Positions 16,912-24,808 of a stretch of DNA of 64,000 bases are shown here, piece by piece. The notes below the pieces were generated by a model. The model had not been told where the DNA came from and did no database searches. It saw only the letters and a program-made list of their open reading frames with translations. The stretch spans positions 310,001 to 374,000 of the forward strand of contig NZ_CP140614.1 of NCBI RefSeq assembly GCF_036556685.1, read 5' to 3'. Position 1 is the stretch's first letter. Each line of letters opens with the position of its first letter. This DNA is from Sulfurospirillum sp. 1612 (GTDB lineage: Bacteria > Campylobacterota > Campylobacteria > Campylobacterales > Sulfurospirillaceae). A program made the position numbers and the translations under genes.

Positions 16912-17849
16912 ATTTCCTCCTTTCTAAACCGATCAAAAATGGAGACGATTCCTTTTGGCATAAAAATCATGACAAAGATGATAATAGCCCCAAAAACCAT
17001 CTGTTCATAATCGTGCAGTGATGTCAAAAGCTGTGGTAGTGCGGTGATGATGACCGCTCCAAAAACCGCGCCATAGATGCGTCCTAATCCTCCAAAAACA
17101 ATCATAACCACCAATTGGATAGAGCGGGTAAAACTGGAATCTGCTGGAGAGATAAATCCTGAATAATACGTATAAAGACTCCCTGCAATCGTTGCGATGA
17201 CAACGGAGAGTACAAAGACATAGGTCTTATAATAAGGAACATCTGCACCGATGGATTTGGCCGCAGTCTCTGAGTCTCGAATACAGCGAAGAATCCTTCC
17301 AAAAGGTGAATGAATCACATTTTGAAGGGCCCAAATCGAAAAGACCAAAAGAAATGCTGAGATGACATACCATTGCATATCATTTTCAAATACATAGCCA
17401 AAAATACTAAATTGTGATACGCCCATACCATCAGGACCGCCTGTGAGATCGGATTGATTGGTGAGGACCAATGAGATGATGATACCGATGGCCAAAGTGC
17501 CCATCGCAAGATAATGTCCTTCGAGTTTGAGGATGGGTTTGGATACCAAAAAGGCCAAAGCAGCCAAGACGATGCAGGATATCATGATACTCAAAACCGG
17601 ATCAAATTCAAATGTTGTTGATAAAATCACCGCCACATAAGCACCAAGTCCGGCAAAAGCCCCATGCCCTAGGGAGATTTGTCCCGCATAACCGACTAAC
17701 ATATTAAGACCAATACAGATGACGGCATTGAGCATGCTCGTAATGGCAATTTCATAATGGAAACTATTTTGCAATAACATAGGCAAAATACACAATATCA
17801 CAATCATCAAAACGATGCCCTTGTCTAAAAATAAACCTTTATTTCTCAT
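16908..17849 (-). CDS. livM: ABC transporter permease LivM-type
   Basis: Inner-membrane permease of the LivM class with about nine hydrophobic helices and the family motif GYAGQISLGHGAFAGLGAYV. I place the start at the ATG one base after the livH stop (314 residues). An in-frame TTG at 17879 would overlap livH by 29 bases and has no better RBS. GDP-type loop EAA motif region (RCIRDSETAAKSIG) is the ATPase contact. Confidence 0.85.
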   Translation of the reverse strand: MRNKGLFLDKGIVLMIVILCILPMLLQNSFHYEIAITSMLNAVICIGLNMLVGYAGQISLGHGAFAGLGAYVAVILSTTFEFDPVLSIMISCIVLAALAFLVSKPILKLEGHYLAMGTLAIGIIISLVLTNQSDLTGGPDGMGVSQFSIFGYVFENDMQWYVISAFLLVFSIWALQNVIHSPFGRILRCIRDSETAAKSIGADVPYYKTYVFVLSVVIATIAGSLYTYYSGFISPADSSFTRSIQLVVMIVFGGLGRIYGAVFGAVIITALPQLLTSLHDYEQMVFGAIIIFVMIFMPKGIVSIFDRFRKEEI

Positions 17850-17850
17850 C

Positions 17851-18744
17851 TTACACTCTCGCAAATTTTTTAGACCCAAACAGACCGCCTGGGAAGAAGA
17901 ATAGAATCAATAGCAATACGATAAAGGCGACGGCATCTTTGTATTCGCTACTCAAATAACCTGCGACAAAAGATTCCAAAATACCAAGGAGTACGCCACC
18001 AAACACTGCGCCAAAGGGATTACCGATACCTCCGATGATCGCGGCACAAAAGCCTTTGAGCCCGAGCATGACCCCAATTTCATAGTTCGTGGAGATGATG
18101 GGTGTCAGTACAATGCCCCCGATAGAAGCAATTCCTGCTGAAATCATAAAATTCCAAATCAAAATCTTGCGTACGGAGATACCTACTAATTTGGCGGCGT
18201 TTTTGTTATCAGCGGTTGCTAGCATTGCTTTTCCGATTTTTGTTTTGTTAAAAAGTACGTATAAGCCCAAAACGATTACCAAAGAGACAAGAATGACCAA
18301 GATGGCTTGTGGCGTAATCGTGGCGCCATAGATAGTGATTGGGGTATTGCTGATGAATGGAGGCAAGGTGTGCATTTGTTTATCAAACACAACCTGTGCG
18401 GCACCTCTTATGAAAATCGAATAGCCCAAGGTTAAAATGATGAGCGATGTCGTAGATGAATTTTTTGATATGGAGACCAGCTTAAATAATATATAGCCCA
18501 GCAATGATGAGAAAAATATCGCAATGGGAAAAGCCAATACAAAAGGAAAATGAGCATAAGATAAAAAGACCGCAGACATGCCTCCTATCATGACAAACTC
18601 CCCTTGTGAAAAGTTGATAATCTTGCTGGAGTTATAAATGACGGTAAATCCTAATCCAACGAGGGCATAAATAAAGCCAACCGTGAGACCCCCAAAGGTA
18701 AATTGTAATAATTCACTCATGAGAAGGGTCTTTAAAAACAACAA
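17851..18744 (-). CDS. livH: ABC transporter permease LivH-type
   Basis: Inner-membrane permease, 297 residues, LivH class with about eight helices and the motif LVGLGFTVIYNSSKIINFSQG. First gene of livH-livM-livG-livF-ech. The operon lacks a binding-protein gene; the LivK-type gene at 1013-2158 shares the upstream 41-bp element and is the probable partner. Confidence 0.87.
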   Translation of the reverse strand: MLFLKTLLMSELLQFTFGGLTVGFIYALVGLGFTVIYNSSKIINFSQGEFVMIGGMSAVFLSYAHFPFVLAFPIAIFFSSLLGYILFKLVSISKNSSTTSLIILTLGYSIFIRGAAQVVFDKQMHTLPPFISNTPITIYGATITPQAILVILVSLVIVLGLYVLFNKTKIGKAMLATADNKNAAKLVGISVRKILIWNFMISAGIASIGGIVLTPIISTNYEIGVMLGLKGFCAAIIGGIGNPFGAVFGGVLLGILESFVAGYLSSEYKDAVAFIVLLLILFFFPGGLFGSKKFARV

Positions 18745-18811
18745 ATTTATGTATGATCTCTTTCATATTAAGTCCTTTGATTTTGATATGTAAGGGGTCT
18801 CTTCAAAAAGT

Positions 18812-18852
18812 CTATTACAATAATACTTAAACTTTACATAAATATGTAGTAC
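18812..18852 (-). promoter_or_regulatory. 41-bp conserved element upstream of livH
   Basis: Minus-strand copy of the block at 921-961, 36 of 41 bases identical and the same length. It contains TTTAAGTATT, and the half-sites GTACTACA and TTGTAATAG. It ends 67 bases upstream of the livH start. Conservation between two transport loci 17 kb apart points to shared control. Confidence 0.6.
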
Positions 18853-18883
18853 ATTATTTTTTTTATTTTTTTTTATTACTTTT

Positions 18884-20032
18884 TTACATTTTATTAAGTT
18901 TTCTTATATGTAAGGCGTAAATGAGTTTTTTCATAAAAAGTGCAATTTTTCCACTGAGATTGATAGAAAAAAGCTTACCGATGGCACAATTGGTTCCTCC
19001 TAAATCGATAAAAATTCCTTTATTGGAGATATTATTTTTGGTGCCCGTTTTGTGCTCGAGACGCTTGAGGATATTTTTTGATACCAATAAGGCTTGCATT
19101 CTCGCAGCTTGTGCTGTGGGTGCTTGGAAATTATTGGTTTTGACATCACGTGCTTGCACGACATCTCCGATGGCATAAGCATTGGGATAGGAAGGAATCT
19201 GATAATACTCATCAACGATGTATTGATTTCGTGGATTTGGGGTGATGCCATCGCTAGTTTTCTCTATCGCATTGCCTATGACTCCGATGACAAAGATCAG
19301 AAGATCATAATCAATAGCACTCCCATCAGATAGGATGATTTTGTTTTCATCTAACTCAGAAGCAAACCGTTTGGTGATGATTTTGATGCCTAATTGCTCG
19401 CATCTAAGGCGTGATTTTTCGATCAAAAAAGGATCCATATTGGGCAAAATCGTATCGAGGCCTTCTACTAATGTAACATCAATATTTTGGGGCGTTAAAT
19501 CATGAGATTGGATGGTGTGTGCATATTCACAAGCGATTTGCAATCCCGAAACACCTCCTCCCACAACGACAATATGACGATTTTTGGGCTCTGAATGCAA
19601 GAGGTCTAAAAAGGCTTTTCGATAAAAATCAAGATGCTCAATCGCTTTGATATCTTTGGTAAATTGGGTTACATTTTTGATTTGAGAAGGAAAAAACGAG
19701 CAAGAACCGGTCGCGATTACAACGACGTCATAGTCGTATCTTTGGGAGTTTTTTGTTTGGATGAATTGTTCGTTGAATGCTATATGTGTCACTTCATCTT
19801 GGATAAATTCGATACCGTTTTTTTCACAATAAGTACGATAATCATACAAAAGCTCGGACCGATTATAATATCCTGATAAGTATTTATGGATGTGTGTTTG
19901 CATCAAATGATGCGGGGCTTTGTCGATGAGGGTAAGCGTGAGATTATTGTGTCCTTTTAATTCGTGCAAAAGCGAAATACCAGCATAACCGCCACCTATG
20001 ACTATGATCTTTTTTTTGTTGTTTTGATTCAT
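18884..20032 (-). CDS. FAD-dependent pyridine-nucleotide oxidoreductase (NDH-2-like)
   Basis: Flavoprotein of 382 residues with two dinucleotide-binding motifs: VIGGGYAGISLL at the N-terminus for FAD and VVVGGGVSGLQIA near residue 159 for NAD(P). NAYAIGDVVQ near residue 290 contacts the flavin. It resembles the type II NADH dehydrogenase/sulfide-quinone reductase group. There is no CxxC redox pair. A C-terminal basic, hydrophobic stretch (KIALFMKKLIYALHIRKL) could hold it at the membrane. It stands between the liv operon and iorAB, so it might reoxidise NADH from aromatic breakdown, but this is only context. Confidence 0.75.
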   Translation of the reverse strand: MNQNNKKKIIVIGGGYAGISLLHELKGHNNLTLTLIDKAPHHLMQTHIHKYLSGYYNRSELLYDYRTYCEKNGIEFIQDEVTHIAFNEQFIQTKNSQRYDYDVVVIATGSCSFFPSQIKNVTQFTKDIKAIEHLDFYRKAFLDLLHSEPKNRHIVVVGGGVSGLQIACEYAHTIQSHDLTPQNIDVTLVEGLDTILPNMDPFLIEKSRLRCEQLGIKIITKRFASELDENKIILSDGSAIDYDLLIFVIGVIGNAIEKTSDGITPNPRNQYIVDEYYQIPSYPNAYAIGDVVQARDVKTNNFQAPTAQAARMQALLVSKNILKRLEHKTGTKNNISNKGIFIDLGGTNCAIGKLFSINLSGKIALFMKKLIYALHIRKLNKM

Positions 20033-20202
20033 TCATAATCCTATATAAATTTACAGATAATAAATAATACACTTATAACTGATTTAATTATTTTTTTGTA
20101 GTATAACATAAAACACTTGATAAAATATTAGATAAATATCCCTATAACTGAAGATTAAGTAGTTTTTGTATAAAATTAATAATTCTAAATTGAAAGGATT
20201 CG

Positions 20203-20988
20203 ATGAAAAGTTGTACTTTTGAACTGATCGTCAACATTTTGACCTACGCCATAAAAAATCAAGGCACGGCTTTCTCGCAAAAAGATTTTAAAAATGTTGT
20301 TTATACCAAAGAGTTTCACAACCTCGATATCAACGCTAAGATTGCAGATGGATGTGAATACCTACTAAAGAGAGGATTTTTGCAAATCCAAAATACTAAT
20401 TTGATGTATTATGAAAAGTATAAATTGCCAGATACTATCAGCATCAACACCGAAAACTATACGAAAGTATTCAAAGAGTTGTCAAAACGGATTATTTTGA
20501 TGCATGAGGGCAAAGAGATGATCAATGACACTTATGAAGTCAAAGATGATTATGCCGATATCATCGATGCGGTGGACATGACCAATTCTGATTTTTTCTC
20601 TCAAGAAGATGCCAAAGAGATGCGAGTGACCATCTCAAAAATTCTCGTCTCTTTAAATGTTGAAACCAAAGCCCACTATTCTTTACTCACCATTCTTCAA
20701 TTGCTGGAATTAAAATCTGCGATGAAGGTCAAAATAAAAACAAAAGAGTGCGAATTTGCAGCCACTAATGTCAAGTTTAATAAACTACAATTTAATGATG
20801 CTAGCATTGTATTGCATTTTGATAAATGTTCATTTGAGATTGATGGTATCGAAGATATTTTATATATTGATTCTATCGATACTCTGCCATTGCAAGAACA
20901 CATTAAAAAATCCAAAAATATTCTCAAATCCTATCCTGAAGATGCAACGAGAGAGTTTATTGCATTTTTAGATAAATATGCATCTTAG
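20203..20988 (+). CDS. Unrecognised 261-residue cytoplasmic protein upstream of iorAB
   Basis: No family recognised. The protein is soluble, with a helical N-terminal half that could be a winged-helix-like segment (LTYAIKNQGTAFSQKDFKNV, then a second helix and YLLKRGFLQIQN) and a beta-rich C-terminal half. RBS AAAGGA. It ends 25 bases before iorA on the same strand, so the three genes are probably one operon. A regulatory role is possible from the N-terminal pattern but unproven. Confidence 0.7.
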   Translation: MKSCTFELIVNILTYAIKNQGTAFSQKDFKNVVYTKEFHNLDINAKIADGCEYLLKRGFLQIQNTNLMYYEKYKLPDTISINTENYTKVFKELSKRIILMHEGKEMINDTYEVKDDYADIIDAVDMTNSDFFSQEDAKEMRVTISKILVSLNVETKAHYSLLTILQLLELKSAMKVKIKTKECEFAATNVKFNKLQFNDASIVLHFDKCSFEIDGIEDILYIDSIDTLPLQEHIKKSKNILKSYPEDATREFIAFLDKYAS

Positions 20989-21013
20989 ATTTCACAAAAA
21001 GGGGAGTTGATTT

Positions 21014-22822
21014 ATGAAACAAATTCTTATGGGGAATGAAGCCATTGCTTTGGGCTTGATTCATGCAGGTGTTGATATGATTTCTGGATATCCCGGAACA
21101 CCATCAAGTGAAATCCTAGGGAGCTTTCAAAAGTATCAAAAACATTTTGACCTCCAAGCGTATGCACAGTGGGCGACGAATGAAAAAGTTGGATTTGAAG
21201 TGGCGTATGCTGGAGCAATTGCTGGTAAAAAAACCTGTGCTACGATGAAACAAGTGGGATTAAATGTCGCTAGTGATGCATTGATGAGCGCGGCTTATAT
21301 CGGGCTTAAAGGGGCGATGTTGCTGGTGAGTGCCGATGATCCGGGATTTTATTCTTCTCAAACCGAACAAGACAGTCGCAGTTTTGCAAAATTTGCCAAA
21401 ATCCCTGTCTTAGACCCTGCAACTCCACAAGAAGCTTATGATATGGTCAAACTCGGACTTGAAATCTCACATCAGTTTGAAAGCGTTGTGATGTTGCGCC
21501 CGGTCATGAGGGTGAGTCATGCCAGAGAGATTTGTGATGTGGATGATGCACTCAATTTTGAGCCTAATGAGGGGAAATTCATCAGAGATATTCCTAGATG
21601 GGCAGGTGTGCCACCGACGGGTAGGTTTCGTCAAGGTTTGGAATTAATCGAGAAAATCGAGAGTATCAAAGCATTTAATTGGAACAATTTAATAGAACCC
21701 AAAACCAAAAATCTCACCGGCAAAAAAGTTCTCTGTCTCACCAGTGGTACGGGTGATGGTTATGTGAAAGAGGCCATAGAAGAGATGAAAATTGAAGCTG
21801 ATGTACTCAAATTTGATATGCCTTATCCTTTGCCAAAAGAGCAAATCGAAGCACTGTTTGAAGACTATGAGAGAGTCATCGTCTTTGAAGAGAGTTATCC
21901 TTGTATCGAAGAGCAGCTCAGCTCCCCAAAACTTCATGGTAAACTCACCCATGATTTACACGTGATTGATGAATTTACTAAAGATAAAGTGCTCGCGGCC
22001 TTCTCCAATGTTGGCATCATTCAAAAAAGTGATTTTTACAAAAATGAAAAATACGAAAATGAGCTACAAAATCGTCCACCAAACCTCTGCCCGGGTTGTC
22101 CGCACCGTGATGTATTCTTCTCGATGATGAAGGTTTTTAAGAAAAACAAATCCATCTATGCTTCTGACATCGGATGTTATACATTGGGATTGAATCAAGG
22201 AGCGATTGATGCGTTTTTATGTATGGGAGCTTCCATCTCACTGGCGAGCGGTTTCTCACTTGCTGATACCAATAAAACAGTTGTTGCTACCATCGGAGAT
22301 AGTACCTTTTTACACTCAGGTGTTGCGCCACTTATCAATGCGGTGAGTCAAAACCATCGCTTTGTCTTGTTGATTTTAGATAATTCAACCACCGCGATGA
22401 CCGGACGACAAGTCACGCCAGAACGCGCTAATCCACAGCATATTGACATCAAAAAAATAGTCCAAGGTTGTGGTGTGGAGTGTTTGGAATACGAATACGT
22501 CCCTGAGATTGATAAAACCATTGATTTTATGAAAAGTCTAAAAGAGCGCTATCAAGCATCGCTTGGGCCAGTCGTGGCGGTCATTCGAGAATTTTGTGTC
22601 TTGGATAAAGAGATTTCATATGAAAAACTCCCCGGGACTTATGCACAAGTGGATCAAGACAAATGTGTGGCGTGTGATATCTGCACGACGGCGTATAAGT
22701 GTCCTCCGATGGCTTATAATGAAGACCATAAGATTGAAATCGATCCTTTTTTATGTATCGGATGTTCTGCCTGTTTGGATGATGTGTGTCCAACGGGTGC
22801 TTTTGAGGAGGTACAACGATGA
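21014..22822 (+). CDS. iorA: Indolepyruvate/arylpyruvate:ferredoxin oxidoreductase, alpha subunit
   Basis: 602-residue thiamine-diphosphate enzyme subunit. Residues 1-180 form the pyrimidine-binding domain (GVDMISGYPGTPSSEIL). NLCPGCPHRDVF and GDSTFLHSG with DNSTTAMTG form the TPP/Mg site near residues 355-460. The C-terminus has two 4Fe-4S motifs (CVACDICTTAYKCP and CIGCSACLDDVCP). The enzyme converts aryl-2-oxoacids such as phenylpyruvate and CoA to arylacetyl-CoA, CO2 and reduced ferredoxin. Next to a paa cluster it would feed phenylalanine-derived carbon directly into phenylacetyl-CoA without PaaK. RBS GGGGAG. Confidence 0.9.
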   Translation: MKQILMGNEAIALGLIHAGVDMISGYPGTPSSEILGSFQKYQKHFDLQAYAQWATNEKVGFEVAYAGAIAGKKTCATMKQVGLNVASDALMSAAYIGLKGAMLLVSADDPGFYSSQTEQDSRSFAKFAKIPVLDPATPQEAYDMVKLGLEISHQFESVVMLRPVMRVSHAREICDVDDALNFEPNEGKFIRDIPRWAGVPPTGRFRQGLELIEKIESIKAFNWNNLIEPKTKNLTGKKVLCLTSGTGDGYVKEAIEEMKIEADVLKFDMPYPLPKEQIEALFEDYERVIVFEESYPCIEEQLSSPKLHGKLTHDLHVIDEFTKDKVLAAFSNVGIIQKSDFYKNEKYENELQNRPPNLCPGCPHRDVFFSMMKVFKKNKSIYASDIGCYTLGLNQGAIDAFLCMGASISLASGFSLADTNKTVVATIGDSTFLHSGVAPLINAVSQNHRFVLLILDNSTTAMTGRQVTPERANPQHIDIKKIVQGCGVECLEYEYVPEIDKTIDFMKSLKERYQASLGPVVAVIREFCVLDKEISYEKLPGTYAQVDQDKCVACDICTTAYKCPPMAYNEDHKIEIDPFLCIGCSACLDDVCPTGAFEEVQR

Positions 22823-23355
22823 GATATCAAGTCGTCATAGCTGGTATTGGTGGACAGGGTGCTGTTTTCTTGGTCAAAGTGTTAAGTATCGCCGCTGCTC
22901 TTCTTGATGAGGAGTGTATCGGGACGGAGAATCACGGGATGAGCCAACGTGGGGGTTCGGTGTCGTGTTATGTCAAAGTAGGGGATTTTTACTCTCCGGC
23001 AATCGATCAGGGACAAGCTGATCTTTTACTGGCTCTTGATGGTGATGAAGGATTGCGAAATATCCAATACCTCAATAAAACAAAGGGCACCCTGCTTGTT
23101 AATGCTGGTGAAAATTTCCCCGAGCTTGAGTATGAAACAGTAAAAATCGATGCCTATCAAAAAGCAAAAGCGAAAGAATTTGACATCCAAGCACTCAATG
23201 TTTACATGCTCGGGATAACGTTAGCAAAAGATCCAAATTTCCCTTTTTCGCAAGCAGAAATTGAGAAGGCCATCACACAGATGAATGCAACAGTAGCAGA
23301 TAAGAATATTAAAGTGTTGCATCAAGCGATGAAGGATGCCCAAGCATCACGCTAA
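22819..23355 (+). CDS. iorB: Indolepyruvate/arylpyruvate:ferredoxin oxidoreductase, beta subunit
   Basis: 178-residue gamma-type domain subunit of 2-oxoacid:ferredoxin oxidoreductases, with IAGIGGQGAVFLVKVL and GTENHGMSQRGGSVSCYVK near the N-terminus. It begins in an ATGA overlap with iorA and completes the heteromeric enzyme. Confidence 0.9.
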   Translation: MRYQVVIAGIGGQGAVFLVKVLSIAAALLDEECIGTENHGMSQRGGSVSCYVKVGDFYSPAIDQGQADLLLALDGDEGLRNIQYLNKTKGTLLVNAGENFPELEYETVKIDAYQKAKAKEFDIQALNVYMLGITLAKDPNFPFSQAEIEKAITQMNATVADKNIKVLHQAMKDAQASR

Positions 23356-23370
23356 GGCAATCTGGTCTCT

Positions 23371-23823
23371 TTATGTTTTTAGAAGAGCACTTTGGTACGT
23401 TCCGGTTTGGATTTTTTTTCTGATTTCCCATTGTACTAAATTGATAACAAACTGTTTGTTACCGCCTTTGATGCTCGCCATAATCTGTGAATCACAATGT
23501 TCGCAAATAAAATCGGTTTTCGTTAAATCCGAGATTGCGTTATGGTTTGTATCATCATATACCAAGGCTTGATGGCACTTAGGACAATAGCACCATAGAT
23601 TACAGATGGTGTTTTTCTTCCAATTCCAACGCCATGGGAGGTCATAAATCACATCTGCTTTATAGGCGAAATATTTTGCTCTTGTTAGTCTCTTGATGAG
23701 AAAAAAGATACCAATAATCACCATAAGAGCCAAACCAAAAGCTAAAAAGATAGGGCGCTCATGCAACAGATATTGTATCACGGGAGTATCTATAATAGTG
23801 TTAATATAAGCGGGTACTGTTAT
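23371..23823 (-). CDS. Small membrane protein with a zinc-ribbon-like tail
   Basis: Not assigned to a family. From the ATG at 23823 it has 150 residues: a hydrophobic segment near residues 25-45 (IFLAFGLALMVIIGIFFLI) and then a cytoplasmic domain with CPKC and CEHC pairs about 30 residues apart, likely a zinc ribbon. An in-frame TTG five codons upstream is an alternative start; neither has a clear RBS. Convergent with iorB, 15 bases apart. Confidence 0.65.
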   Translation of the reverse strand: MTVPAYINTIIDTPVIQYLLHERPIFLAFGLALMVIIGIFFLIKRLTRAKYFAYKADVIYDLPWRWNWKKNTICNLWCYCPKCHQALVYDDTNHNAISDLTKTDFICEHCDSQIMASIKGGNKQFVINLVQWEIRKKIQTGTYQSALLKT

Positions 23824-23956
23824 CATGATACACGACAAGTAGAGGGTAATTGAAAGTAACTGTCTCAGATTTGATAGAAAACTCCTTAGCCTTTAAAATA
23901 TTACATTGTAACGTTATTTTATTAAATTATTTATTTATGAAACGTTTTGCTTTGGG

Positions 23957-24748
23957 TTAAAAAAAGAGTTCATAATTGATATTAGGTCTTTTAATGAGCT
24001 CAGTGCCTTGGTGCATACTGAGACCCTTTTTCTCTGAAAGAGTACTCTTGACGATGGCTTTGTTATAGGGGAGTACATCCTCACGGTTGAGGTATTCATC
24101 GATATTCATCCATCTGGCTTCTAGTATCTCATGATTATCTTGGATGTCGATGTGGGTGGATAAGGGTGTGGCGATAGCGATGACATAAAGATTGGATTCT
24201 CCAAATTGAGCAGGTAAAAAATGTCCGAGACTGGTGATTGCCTCAAAAGTGACATCGATACCGGTTTCTTCAAAAACTTCTCGCACGACTGCTTGGGAGA
24301 TATTTTCACCATCATCGATAAATCCACCAGGGAGTTTGTACGTCTGCCAAATGCGATCTTTGATGACCAAGAGATCATCGTCATGACGCACGACGACCCC
24401 CACGCCTAGCGTGTGATTGACAGCGGTGGGTATGATGGGATTTTTGATGAGTTTTTTAACAAGCGTAATATCGCGTTCATTACAATGATGAAAGAGAAAT
24501 CCATGCTGGGTCAAAATAGGAATAAATTTAGAGTGTTCAATAGAGAGTGTGATCCACAGGAGTTTTTTTGTTGTGAGATTTTTCAAGATGACTTGAATTT
24601 CTTTTTCAAACTCTAACAGGGAGTGTTGGATATTAAGGCAGGTGATACTGATGCCATCATAGCGATCTTCTTTCAACTCAAAAGAGGTAAAATCATAGTG
24701 TGCTTTCAAAAAATTTCCTTCATCAAATAACTGGGCACATATTAGCAA
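23957..24748 (-). CDS. Nudix hydrolase with N-terminal pre-Nudix domain (NUDT6-like)
   Basis: 263 residues in two parts. Residues about 120-240 are a Nudix domain with a complete box: G, five residues, E, seven residues, REVFEETGI. Residues about 1-100 resemble the pre-Nudix domain of NUDT6 (WITLSIEHSKFIPILTQHGFLFHH), an arrangement best known in eukaryotes and plant NUDX proteins. Substrate unknown, probably a nucleoside diphosphate derivative. The start is uncertain: the frame opens with TTG (24748), no ATG is near, and no strong RBS is visible. Divergent from mutS. Confidence 0.8.
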   Translation of the reverse strand: MLICAQLFDEGNFLKAHYDFTSFELKEDRYDGISITCLNIQHSLLEFEKEIQVILKNLTTKKLLWITLSIEHSKFIPILTQHGFLFHHCNERDITLVKKLIKNPIIPTAVNHTLGVGVVVRHDDDLLVIKDRIWQTYKLPGGFIDDGENISQAVVREVFEETGIDVTFEAITSLGHFLPAQFGESNLYVIAIATPLSTHIDIQDNHEILEARWMNIDEYLNREDVLPYNKAIVKSTLSEKKGLSMHQGTELIKRPNINYELFF

Positions 24749-24808
24749 CTTTTTGATAAGATTTCAACTGCAACCAAACTCCAAGAAAAATTTTGCTAAA
24801 ATCCCCTC

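Noticed and set aside
18840-18900. Long T-runs as a transcription terminator
   Set aside because: No stem-loop stands directly before the T-runs.
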